Source: JAVJRN01 sp040218415 (GTDB lineage Bacteria > Bacteroidota > Bacteroidia > Cytophagales > Cyclobacteriaceae). Taken from it: DNA of 48,025 nt. The position numbers and the translations under genes are program-made. The stretch lies in contig JAVJRN010000014.1 of the NCBI GenBank assembly GCA_040218415.1, forward strand, positions 1 to 48,025, in the 5' to 3' direction. The stretch's first letter is position 1. Each line of letters begins with the position of its first letter. Positions 26,755-35,264 of this stretch are shown in pieces. Under the pieces are notes generated by a model. The model had not been told where the DNA came from, did no database searches, and was given only the letters and a program-made list of their open reading frames with translations.

Positions 26755-27043
26755 TCGGCAGAAGGTTGTATAACTTTTGAGTGGTTAAATATTAGTATTG
26801 TTTCATTTTAACTTTTCATAATTTTAGCCAAAGACTGTTATTTGTTTAAATATTCAATATGAAACTGTACAAGATGTTTGATTCCAATATATATATGATT
26901 ATTCATTATTAGCTTATTCTGTTGCTGTTGTACATTGCGAGACTGGTTTTTTAAAACTGTCCTAAGTCATTCATTGTAATAATGATACTTTTAAAAAATG
27001 ATACTTTTAAAATAAATACCTAAAACAGAAAACTATAATCCTC

Positions 27044-30000
27044 TTGGCCACCAAATTCTTCACCAATAATCAAGAGAATACACTCCTCAAAAAGTTTGAA
27101 GGAATATTCACACATACCAAAGTCTCTCATTTTGATGTATTAGTAGCATTCTTTCGAGCTTCAGGTTATTTCTTGATTCAGCCTTACCTAAAACAAGTCA
27201 AAAACATCCGAATCCTAGTTGGAATCGATGTGGACCATCTGATTTCTGAGGCGGCAAAAAAGGGACTTGAGTTTAAGTTCAATGCCAATGAAACACGAGA
27301 GGAGTTTCTAGCAGAGCTTCAAGCAGACATCCAACAGGCGGATTATAAAAAAGCAGTGGAGGAGGGAATGATTGAGTTCATTAAAAGAGTGGTTGATGGA
27401 TCAATAGAAATCAAAGCTCACCCTAATAAAAACATTCATGCCAAAATCTACATATTTCGTCCCGAAAACTTCAATGAACACAATGGTGGATCAGTAATTA
27501 CCGGTTCTAGTAATCTGAGTATTTCGGGTATTGAAAATAATTTCGAATTCAATGTAGAGCTCAGAGATTATGATGATGTAGCATTCGCAACCACTACATT
27601 TGAGAGTCTTTGGAGTGAAGGGATAGATATTGTTTCTGGTGAAATAGAAAAGATCAAAAACAGAACCTACCTCAACGAATCATTTACACCATTCGAAATC
27701 TACATCAAGTTCTTAATTGAATACTTCGGACAGTCTATTGAATATGATCCAGAATCCATTGAGGATCTCCCAAAAGGGTATACCAAGCTACGGTATCAAG
27801 TAGATGCCGTCAATGATGGCTATCAAAAACTAATGCAGCACAATGGCTTTATTTTGGCCGATGTGGTTGGCTTGGGTAAGACTATCGTCTCCACCATCAT
27901 TGCCAAAAAATTCTTTTGGTCAAATGGTCCAAGAACTAGAATCTTGGTGGTCATCCCACCGCCTTTGAAGGACAGTTGGCAAAAGACAGTTGATGATTTT
28001 GATGTGCCCGGTATCGAGTTCATCACCAATGGTAGTTTGCACAAAGTGATACGGCCAGAGCGATATGATTTGATCATTGTGGATGAAGCGCACAAATTCA
28101 GAAGTGATACTTCCGAGATGTTCAATCTGCTACAGAAAATTTGCAAGACTCCAAGAAAGAATGCTTCTCCAACTGGCGACACACAAAAAAAGGTGGTGCT
28201 GATTACAGCGACTCCTTTGAATAACACGCCCGATGATATTAGAAATCAACTATATCTATTCCAAGATGCGAAGAAATCTTCGTTGGAAGTCGGAAACTTG
28301 CAAGGCTTTTTCAGGCCGCTTATTGATGATTTCAGGAAACTAAAGAAAGTAAAAGATCAAGATAAAGTAACCAAAGATGTAAAGCGGATATATTCCGAGA
28401 TACGAGAGAAAATTATTAAGCCCATAGTAGTACGAAGGACTCGTACTGACATCATGGATACGGAGGAATATAGGATTGATTTGAAAGATCAGGGAATTAT
28501 TTTTCCTGATATTGTCCCTCCCAAGCAGATATTATATGAACTGGATGAGCAGCTTGACGCTCTCTATGATGAATCTTTCAATCTCATAAAGGACACCAGA
28601 AAAGGTCTGCGGTACTATCGCTATCAAGCCATTAGGTTTTTAAGCCCAGAACTTAAAAAGCAATACAAGCAAGCTGATATGATCTCTGATCAATTGGCGA
28701 AGATTATCAAGACCATGCTGGTAAAGCGGATTGACAGCAGTTTCTATGCATTCAAAATGTCACTCAATAGGTATCAACAGGCCAATTTGGCCATGATCAA
28801 AATGTTTGAAAATGACAGAATCTTCATTGCACCTGATTTGAAGGTCAACGAATTTATTCTGGAGGATCGAGAGGACGAGTTAATCGAACTCATGGAAAAT
28901 GCAGAAGATCCTGACCGCATCAGGCAGTATAGTACGGACGATTTTGATGAAGAGCTTTATGAAGGTTTAAGGTCAGATCAGGCAATATTGAATGACCTGA
29001 CTAAGCGATGGAATGACATTGAGGACGATCCGAAATTTGACGAATTTTATAAAAGGATAAATACAGAACTATTTGATAAGACGATCAATCCAGAGCAAAA
29101 ATTGGTTGTGTTTTCAGAATCAAAAGAGACTACCAACTACCTCAAGAAACGCTTACAAGAAAAGGGTTTAGATAGAGTCTTAGCCATAGAAAGTGCCAAT
29201 GTATCGGATTATTCTAAAACGATCGCTCAAAATTTTGATGCCAATTACTCTTTGGCTGATCAGTTGAATGATATAGACATCATCATCACTACAGAGGTGT
29301 TGGCAGAAGGAGTAAACCTGCATCGATCTAATAATATCGTTAATTATGATATTCCTTGGAATGCTACCAAATTGATGCAGCGAATTGGAAGGGTGAATAG
29401 AATTGGCTCTAAGTCTGACAAAGTATTCATCTATAATTTCTTTCCAACAAGCAAGGCCGATTCCGAAATTGAGCTAAACAAAAAGGCTTACATGAAGCTC
29501 CAGGGTTTTCATTCGGCGCTCGGAGAAGATAGTCAGATCTACTCTCAGGAAGAGGAATTTGAAACCTTTGGCTTATTTGAGAAAGTACCAGAAGAAGATA
29601 GGGATGAGCGACTTGTTTATCTGATGGAGCTTAGAAAGTTTAGAGAACAAGAGCCCGAGCTGTACAAGAAAATCGCCAATATGCCATTGAGAAGTAGGAC
29701 GGGGCGAAAGGACAAATCAAGGAAAGACAGCACTTTAGCCTATTTGAAAGACAAAAACCGAGATTGCTTTTATTACATCAATCCCGAGAGCATTATTGAG
29801 CCATTAACATTCATAGAAGCGGCAAAGGTCTTTGATGCCAAGGTCACCGAAAAGCCATATCCTCTTCACGAGTTCCATTACGATCATGTGCAGGTAGCAT
29901 TAGGTACGTTCCAAGAGGAAGTAACGAAAGCCATTGTCCAAGCTCATCAAGTAGGTGCTAAGCTTGGACCAAATGAGAAGAAAGCTTTGGCATTCATCAA

Positions 30001-30298
30001 TCATTTCAATCATCTTGACTTTGTTGGAGACCATGAAAAAGTGATCATCGGATTAGCTAAAGAAGCCATTCGCATTGGTAAATTTCAAAAACTACCTCGT
30101 GAGGTCAATAAGCTACTAAAAAGTATCCAAGTAGAAGGGGGTGTTAAGCCGGCAGATCAACTAGACCGGCTTTTGAAGATTCTTAAAACGTATCCGCTGA
30201 TGGAAGTCAAAGAAGAAGAGCCTGAGAAGCCAAAAAGCAAAAAGAAGCCTAAAAAGGGCCTGCCAGAAATCATTATTTCAGAATCATTTATCGCCTAA
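27044..30298 (+). CDS. PLD nuclease-SNF2 helicase, restriction subunit candidate
   Basis: A 1084-residue protein with a TTG start (reading MATKFFTNNQENTLLKKFEG; no ATG fits better). Residues 1-200 form a phospholipase D-like nuclease domain with HAK near 132 and GSSNLS near 155. A superfamily 2 SNF2-type helicase follows: ILADVVGLGKT (about 270-280), VDEAHKF (about 346), ITATPLNN, and LMQRIGRVNRIG as motif VI (about 777). The C-terminal 250 residues are charged, ending in a Lys/Pro-rich tail. PLD nucleases combined with helicases are the cutting engines of ATP-dependent restriction systems such as NgoAVII and CglI. The gene ends 2 bp before a DNA methylase gene, so a restriction-modification pair is the best reading. 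A helicase-only role in another defence system is possible. Confidence 0.87.
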   Translation: MATKFFTNNQENTLLKKFEGIFTHTKVSHFDVLVAFFRASGYFLIQPYLKQVKNIRILVGIDVDHLISEAAKKGLEFKFNANETREEFLAELQADIQQADYKKAVEEGMIEFIKRVVDGSIEIKAHPNKNIHAKIYIFRPENFNEHNGGSVITGSSNLSISGIENNFEFNVELRDYDDVAFATTTFESLWSEGIDIVSGEIEKIKNRTYLNESFTPFEIYIKFLIEYFGQSIEYDPESIEDLPKGYTKLRYQVDAVNDGYQKLMQHNGFILADVVGLGKTIVSTIIAKKFFWSNGPRTRILVVIPPPLKDSWQKTVDDFDVPGIEFITNGSLHKVIRPERYDLIIVDEAHKFRSDTSEMFNLLQKICKTPRKNASPTGDTQKKVVLITATPLNNTPDDIRNQLYLFQDAKKSSLEVGNLQGFFRPLIDDFRKLKKVKDQDKVTKDVKRIYSEIREKIIKPIVVRRTRTDIMDTEEYRIDLKDQGIIFPDIVPPKQILYELDEQLDALYDESFNLIKDTRKGLRYYRYQAIRFLSPELKKQYKQADMISDQLAKIIKTMLVKRIDSSFYAFKMSLNRYQQANLAMIKMFENDRIFIAPDLKVNEFILEDREDELIELMENAEDPDRIRQYSTDDFDEELYEGLRSDQAILNDLTKRWNDIEDDPKFDEFYKRINTELFDKTINPEQKLVVFSESKETTNYLKKRLQEKGLDRVLAIESANVSDYSKTIAQNFDANYSLADQLNDIDIIITTEVLAEGVNLHRSNNIVNYDIPWNATKLMQRIGRVNRIGSKSDKVFIYNFFPTSKADSEIELNKKAYMKLQGFHSALGEDSQIYSQEEEFETFGLFEKVPEEDRDERLVYLMELRKFREQEPELYKKIANMPLRSRTGRKDKSRKDSTLAYLKDKNRDCFYYINPESIIEPLTFIEAAKVFDAKVTEKPYPLHEFHYDHVQVALGTFQEEVTKAIVQAHQVGAKLGPNEKKALAFINHFNHLDFVGDHEKVIIGLAKEAIRIGKFQKLPREVNKLLKSIQVEGGVKPADQLDRLLKILKTYPLMEVKEEEPEKPKSKKKPKKGLPEIIISESFIA

Positions 30299-30300
30299 TT

Positions 30301-33300
30301 ATGACCAAAAAAGATCTCCAAGAAATATTCGAATCGTCATTCAATTGGGACAACTGGCGAAAAGTGATGGATTTTGTCTTTCCAGAGTTTCAATTTTCAG
30401 CACAGAAAATTCCAATTGAAGATTTTACCAAAGCAGCAGAGGAACGTATCGAAGGTTTTTACCACCATGGTAGTACATCATTAACTGATCACATATCGCT
30501 CAACTTGTATGAAGTAGAGCTTAAAGAATCGGTGTATTTACCCAGAAATGTAAAGGGTATACGGAAATTCATTGCTTCTGAGGCCATAGCTAATACCCAG
30601 GCATCTGTTGCCGTCTTTTATAGCCCAGACAAATCGAAATGGCGATTTACACTTGCTACTAAGCAACTGGATAAGAACTTCAAAGAATCTGACCGTAAAC
30701 CAGAGAGCTACACCTACGTTTTTGGCGAAGGGGAGAGAGGCCGCACAGCAGCTGAACGGTTCTTTGATTTGTCTAAAAAGACTGACAAAAAGCTAAAAGA
30801 TTTAGAGGAGGCCTTTTCAGTAGAGGCACTTTCCAAGAAGTTCTTTACCCAGTACAAGGAAGTGTATTTACAGTTTGTCAACAACATCATAGATAATCCT
30901 TCTAGGCTAAGTCTATTCAAAGGAGATGACAGAGAAAAGCTAGCACGTGATTTTGTGAAGAAAATGATGGGACGTATTGTGTTCCTCTACTTTCTGCAGA
31001 AGAAAGGCTGGATGGGATGCAAATCCAAATGGCAAAAGGGTGAAGATCTCTTTATGAAAAAGCTCTTCGAAGCGGCTCCAAAGGATGGTTCATTCTACAT
31101 GACTTATCTGGAGCCACTGTTCTTTGATACACTCAATGCCAAGCGAGAGGAGATTGAGGAAGATTGTATAATCAATGAAGTCAACTTTGGAAAAGTCCCC
31201 TTCTTGAATGGCGGACTTTTCGAGCGAGAAGACAATCATCCAAATAACCTCACGCTAGATTGGGAGATCTTCAATCGATTCTTTGAGATACTCAACAACT
31301 ACAACTTCACCATCATAGAAGACGATCCAGACTTCAAAGAGATAGCCGTAGATCCAGAAATGCTGGGGCACATCTTCGAAAATCTGCTGGAAGACAACAA
31401 AGACAAAGGTGCTTTCTATACACCTAAGGAGATTGTCCAATACATGTGTCAGGAAAGCCTGATCGAATACCTCAACACACAGCTCAGTAAAAAAATAGAA
31501 AATGAAGCGCTCAAAATCGCCATCCGTGACTTTGTGATCAAGCAAGATTTCGTAGCACTCAACGACATCAACCAGCGAGCGGATCAATACCTGCTACAGG
31601 CCCTCCGTGATATCAAAGTCTGTGATCCTGCCATTGGTTCGGGAGCTTTTCCGATGGGCATCTTGCACGAGATCTACCGGATGGTAGAGTACCTGCAAGA
31701 AGGCAGAGACATCTTCCTAGACATCTGGGAAAAGGAGACCTGGGATGCAGCACGTGTAAAAGAAGACATCATCCAAAACTCTATCTATGGTGTAGATATA
31801 GAAAAAGGAGCCGTGGACATTGCCCGCTTGCGATTCTGGTTGTCGATCATTATTGATGAAGAAGAGCCTAAGCCACTTCCAAATCTGGATTACAAGATTG
31901 TGGTTGGAAACTCTCTTCTAAACAAGTTTGAAGACCATGTTATTGATGTTGAATGGAAGGAGGGTGAGAAAACAGTTGAGACAGAGCGTTACCTTGGTAA
32001 AAGATCTCAACTACTAAAGGCAATAAGTGAAAAACAAATAGCCTATTTTGATGCAGAATCATCAAAAAGATATGGCCTTTCGAAGGAAATCAAAGATTTG
32101 AAGATTGACATTTTAATTAATGAATTGGAAATAAAAGTGGTAAGTGAAGGGCTTTTGCATGAGCCTCAACCACATCTTAAGAAATCAAAGTTTTTAGCCG
32201 CACAAAAGCAATATTTTCTAACTCTTGAATGGCTGAGTACTATAAAAGAATTGAAGTCCATTAAAGGAACAGACAAACCTTTTGATCATTTTGATTGGAA
32301 CCTGGATTTCCCAGAAATTTTAAACCCAATTATAAATAATGTGAATAAAGGTTTTGATCTGGTAATTGGTAACCCTCCTTATGTTGAGCACAAGAAACTA
32401 AAATCAATTGCTTACCTACTAAAGTCAAGGTATGATGTCTACACAGGCTCATCTGATCTCAGTGTTTATTTTTTTGAAAAAGGATTTGAATTATTGAAAG
32501 AAGGAAGTGGAGTTTTGACATATATAAACACAAATAAATTTTTCTCAACAGGTTATGGAAAGGAGCTTAGAAAGTACCTTTTGTCAAAAAACATAAAGTC
32601 ATTAATAAATTTTGAACAGGTTGAAATTTTTGAAGGAATACTAGTATCCAGTACAATAATTTCTGCTCAAAACTGCATTTCAAATCCTGAATCAGAATTT
32701 TTGTATTTAGGCTATGAGAAGAACAATAATTGGATTGACGGATTTGAAAAAGACTTAAAGGCAAGAAATTGCTTCCCATTGTCAATCCTTGATGATTCAG
32801 AGTGGTCATTTCAAACTGGTGTTGGAGTTGAAATAAAAAGAAAGGTTGAAGATAATGGAACTCCACTCAAGCTCATTAATGGTTTAGATATAAAACGAGG
32901 AGTTACGACTGGTTACGATCCCGCATTTATTATTGATAATTCATTATCAGAACAATTCGAACCTGATATTATTAAGCCTTTACTTAAAGGTCGAAGTATT
33001 AAGAAGTACTTGAATTTACCCTCCAATCTCATGTTGATTTTCACAAGGACGGGAATAGACATTTCTTTATATGCAAAGACTGAAAGTTATTTACAGGAAT
33101 TCAAAGAGGATCTGCAACCTAGAACAAGCAAAGGAGAAAGGGGGAGAAAGCCAGGATCTTATAAATGGTTTGAAATTCAGGACAATACTGCTTACTATAA
33201 ACTTTTTGACCAAGTTAAGATCATTTGGCCATTGACAGCAGATAAGTGGGGTTTTACTATAGATAAGGATGGCCATTATTTAACCTCAGGAGGATTTTTA

Positions 33301-33663
33301 TTGGTTTCGGAAGTGGTTAGCTTGACATACATCTTGGCTTTTTTGAACTCTTCGTTGATGCGCTATTATTTCGGGTTTGTCGGTGTTATGACAGCAGGCG
33401 GAGCTTACACACTAAAGAAAGCAACTATTGAAAACTTCCCAATAATAATACCAGAAAATGACAGTGTCTTGGAGCCTATTGTCAATGAAATATTGAGTTT
33501 AAAAAGGGACACAATTGATACAACTGAATTGGAACAGAAGATTGATCAATTCTTTTTTAAGTTATACGAATTGAATTTCGAGGAAGTAATTGAGATAATT
33601 CCGAATTTCTGGCTGACAGAAGAAGAGTACACTAATTTTTCATTGGAGGATTTGGAGGTATGA
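30301..33663 (+). CDS. Eco57I-like adenine-specific DNA methyltransferase
   Basis: A 1120-residue N6-adenine methylase. The SAM-binding motif CDPAIGSGAFPMG lies near 441-453 and the catalytic motif IGNPPYVEHKK near 689-699. Residues 1-300 form a long helical N-terminal region; after the catalytic domain, residues 800-1120 hold a TaqI-like target-recognition domain with FLNSSLMRYYFGF and TLKKATIENFPI. No PD-(D/E)XK nuclease is obvious in the N-terminus, which argues for cleavage by the helicase-PLD partner rather than a self-contained type IIG enzyme. The start is 2 bp after the helicase stop, and its own stop overlaps the next fragment's ATG. It would protect host DNA and recognise the site. 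Confidence 0.88.
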   Translation: MTKKDLQEIFESSFNWDNWRKVMDFVFPEFQFSAQKIPIEDFTKAAEERIEGFYHHGSTSLTDHISLNLYEVELKESVYLPRNVKGIRKFIASEAIANTQASVAVFYSPDKSKWRFTLATKQLDKNFKESDRKPESYTYVFGEGERGRTAAERFFDLSKKTDKKLKDLEEAFSVEALSKKFFTQYKEVYLQFVNNIIDNPSRLSLFKGDDREKLARDFVKKMMGRIVFLYFLQKKGWMGCKSKWQKGEDLFMKKLFEAAPKDGSFYMTYLEPLFFDTLNAKREEIEEDCIINEVNFGKVPFLNGGLFEREDNHPNNLTLDWEIFNRFFEILNNYNFTIIEDDPDFKEIAVDPEMLGHIFENLLEDNKDKGAFYTPKEIVQYMCQESLIEYLNTQLSKKIENEALKIAIRDFVIKQDFVALNDINQRADQYLLQALRDIKVCDPAIGSGAFPMGILHEIYRMVEYLQEGRDIFLDIWEKETWDAARVKEDIIQNSIYGVDIEKGAVDIARLRFWLSIIIDEEEPKPLPNLDYKIVVGNSLLNKFEDHVIDVEWKEGEKTVETERYLGKRSQLLKAISEKQIAYFDAESSKRYGLSKEIKDLKIDILINELEIKVVSEGLLHEPQPHLKKSKFLAAQKQYFLTLEWLSTIKELKSIKGTDKPFDHFDWNLDFPEILNPIINNVNKGFDLVIGNPPYVEHKKLKSIAYLLKSRYDVYTGSSDLSVYFFEKGFELLKEGSGVLTYINTNKFFSTGYGKELRKYLLSKNIKSLINFEQVEIFEGILVSSTIISAQNCISNPESEFLYLGYEKNNNWIDGFEKDLKARNCFPLSILDDSEWSFQTGVGVEIKRKVEDNGTPLKLINGLDIKRGVTTGYDPAFIIDNSLSEQFEPDIIKPLLKGRSIKKYLNLPSNLMLIFTRTGIDISLYAKTESYLQEFKEDLQPRTSKGERGRKPGSYKWFEIQDNTAYYKLFDQVKIIWPLTADKWGFTIDKDGHYLTSGGFLLVSEVVSLTYILAFLNSSLMRYYFGFVGVMTAGGAYTLKKATIENFPIIIPENDSVLEPIVNEILSLKRDTIDTTELEQKIDQFFFKLYELNFEEVIEIIPNFWLTEEEYTNFSLEDLEV

Positions 33664-33815
33664 GTGGAGTAGCATCCCTTTTCTACTTTTTCTCCTATGG
33701 TTCCAATTTGTTCTTAGAGCGTATCAAGGCACGAGTGCCCTCTGTAGAAGTCATACAAACTTATCAGTTGAATGGATTCAAGTTGGTATTCATTAAAGCA
33801 AGTAAAGAGAGTTAA
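33660..33815 (+). pseudogene. Gamma-glutamylcyclotransferase, N-terminal fragment (51 codons)
   Basis: The ATG at 33660 overlaps the methylase stop as ATGA. It encodes FYFFSYGSNLFLERIKARVP and continues through LNGFKLVFIKASKES before a stop at 33813-33815. FxYGSNL is the substrate-binding signature of the gamma-glutamylcyclotransferase (AIG2-like) fold, whose members are normally 110-180 residues; the catalytic Glu and the second half of the barrel are missing. Sequence after the stop is a RhuM-like fragment, so the gene was probably truncated by recombination. The translational overlap suggests the intact gene once formed part of the restriction operon. Confidence 0.75.
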
Positions 33816-33825
33816 TTTAGAAAGA

Positions 33826-34038
33826 TTGAGTGATCAGAATCAAATAGAAATTTTTCAAATGGCAGATGGCCAATCGGAGGTTCAGGTCCGCTTTAAGAAG
33901 GAGACTGTTTGGCTTAGTCAAGATCAGCTAAGCGGGCTATTTGATAGAGACCGAACCGTAAATGGTCTGCATATCCGAAATGAGTTGTTTGAGCAACTGG
34001 TAAGTACGGATTTTACACATACCACTAAACATGGGTAG
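33826..34038 (+). pseudogene. RhuM N-terminal domain fragment, first copy
   Basis: In frame from a TTG at 33826 the sequence reads IEIFQMADGQSEVQVRFKKE, then TVWLSQDQLSGLFDRDRT, and a family-like VNGLHIRN before drifting to FTHTTKHG and a stop. This is the DNA-binding-like N-terminal module of RhuM proteins (virulence RhuM family). It aligns with the copies at 34069 and 34305. There is no RhuM core or Fic domain, so it is a partial gene. Confidence 0.65.
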
Positions 34039-34068
34039 TGGTAATGATAGCACTTTCTTGAAAATCGA

Positions 34069-34308
34069 ATGGAATCAGGAATAGAAATATATCGAACCAG
34101 TGATGCCGAGGTAGAACTTAATGTCAAGTTTGAAAATGATACCATTTGGCTGAATCAACATCAGATGACAGAGTTATTTGATCAGACTAAGCAGAATATA
34201 TCCTTGCATGTGAACAACTGCTTTAAAGAAGGAAAACTTAAGAAAAGCGCAACTGTCAAGGAATCCTTGACTGCTCGAAAAGAAGGCAAAAGACAGTACA
34301 TATTATGA
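34069..34308 (+). CDS. RhuM N-terminal domain protein, second copy (truncated)
   Basis: A 79-residue ORF starting MESGIEIYRTSDAEVELNVK, with IWLNQHQMTELFDQTKQNIS and HVNNCFKEGKLKKSATVKES: the complete N-terminal winged-helix-like module of RhuM proteins, but ending where the family normally continues into the conserved YYNLDVIISVGYRV block. Its stop overlaps the next start (ATGA, 34305-34308), so it may be translated as a stand-alone domain coupled to the RhuM-Fic gene. Whether it is a functional small regulator or debris of a duplication cannot be told; the intact reading frame and precise overlap favour some function. Confidence 0.6.
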   Translation: MESGIEIYRTSDAEVELNVKFENDTIWLNQHQMTELFDQTKQNISLHVNNCFKEGKLKKSATVKESLTARKEGKRQYIL

Positions 34309-35261
34309 GTGAAGTACTAATATATGAAGCTGGAAATCAAATTCAGGTTGAAGTCACCTATGATAACGACTCATTATGGCTCAATCTCAGTCAGATCGCA
34401 GATCTTTTCGGAAGGGATAAATCTGTTATATCCAGACACTTAAGAAATATTTTTTTATTAGAAGAATTGGATAGAAATTCAGTTGTTGCAAAAAATGCAA
34501 CAACTGCATCAGATGGTAAAATCTACCAAGTAGATTACTTCAATTTAGATGTGATTATCTCAGTAGGTTATCGAGTCAACTCAAAGAGAGGAACGCAATT
34601 TAGAATTTGGGCAAGCCAACGTTTGAAAGACTATCTGATACAAGGCTATGCCATCAATCAAAAGCGATTGGAGCAAACGCAGCAAGAAGTTAAGACACTC
34701 AAATCGGGTATTCAGATCCTGAGTCGTGCCATAGAATCAAAAGCCGAAGAAGATGGACTAGAATGGCTGACCCAATATGCCAAAGGGTTGGAGTTGTTGG
34801 ATGATTACGATCACGAGCAGTTAGATAAAAAAGGAATAACCATACGCAAAGCAAATTACCCTGACCTAAATGCGTATCATGCAGTCATCGAGGAAATGAA
34901 AAAGGGCTTTGATTCTGCCATATTCGGAGTAGAAAAGGACGAAGGTTTTTACGGATCGGTTGCTCAAATTGAGAAAGGATTTGACGAGAATGACTTTTAT
35001 CCAAGTCTTGAAGAAAAAGCGGCTATGCTTTTGTATTTAATCATCAAAAATCACGCATTTGTGGATGGCAACAAAAGGATTGGAGCCGCTTGTTTTTTAC
35101 TATTCTTAAAAGAAAATGACCTCATGCAAGATCAGCATGGTAACCTACTCATCAGCAATGAAGCTTTGGCTAGTTTGACACTCTTTGTAGCCTCCAGTAA
35201 ACCAGAGGAAATGGAAACAGTAAAAAATATCATTGTAAGTGTACTTAATAGAAACCAATAA
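34305..35261 (+). CDS. RhuM-Fic/Doc fusion protein
   Basis: A 318-residue protein. Residues 1-125 are the RhuM domain, with LWLNLSQIADLFGRDKSVIS and YFNLDVIISVGYRVNSKRGT; a coiled linker follows; residues 175-318 are a Fic/Doc domain with the active-site loop HAFVDGNKRIGA (250-261), matching HxFxxGNKR-type Doc/Fic enzymes. Fic proteins transfer AMP or other phosphate-containing groups to target proteins. No inhibitory (S/T)xxxE(G/N) helix is obvious. It is translationally coupled to the RhuM fragment upstream and lies 3 bp before mcrB. RhuM-Fic genes are frequent passengers in restriction loci, but their role there is not settled; a toxin or a regulator of the neighbouring enzymes is possible. 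Confidence 0.85.
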   Translation: MSEVLIYEAGNQIQVEVTYDNDSLWLNLSQIADLFGRDKSVISRHLRNIFLLEELDRNSVVAKNATTASDGKIYQVDYFNLDVIISVGYRVNSKRGTQFRIWASQRLKDYLIQGYAINQKRLEQTQQEVKTLKSGIQILSRAIESKAEEDGLEWLTQYAKGLELLDDYDHEQLDKKGITIRKANYPDLNAYHAVIEEMKKGFDSAIFGVEKDEGFYGSVAQIEKGFDENDFYPSLEEKAAMLLYLIIKNHAFVDGNKRIGAACFLLFLKENDLMQDQHGNLLISNEALASLTLFVASSKPEEMETVKNIIVSVLNRNQ

Positions 35262-35264
35262 ACT

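Noticed and set aside
30301..33663. BREX PglX or DISARM methylase
   Set aside because: The size is similar, but no BREX (pglZ, brxC, brxL) or DISARM (drmA, drmB) partner is present; the helicase partner is PLD-SNF2.
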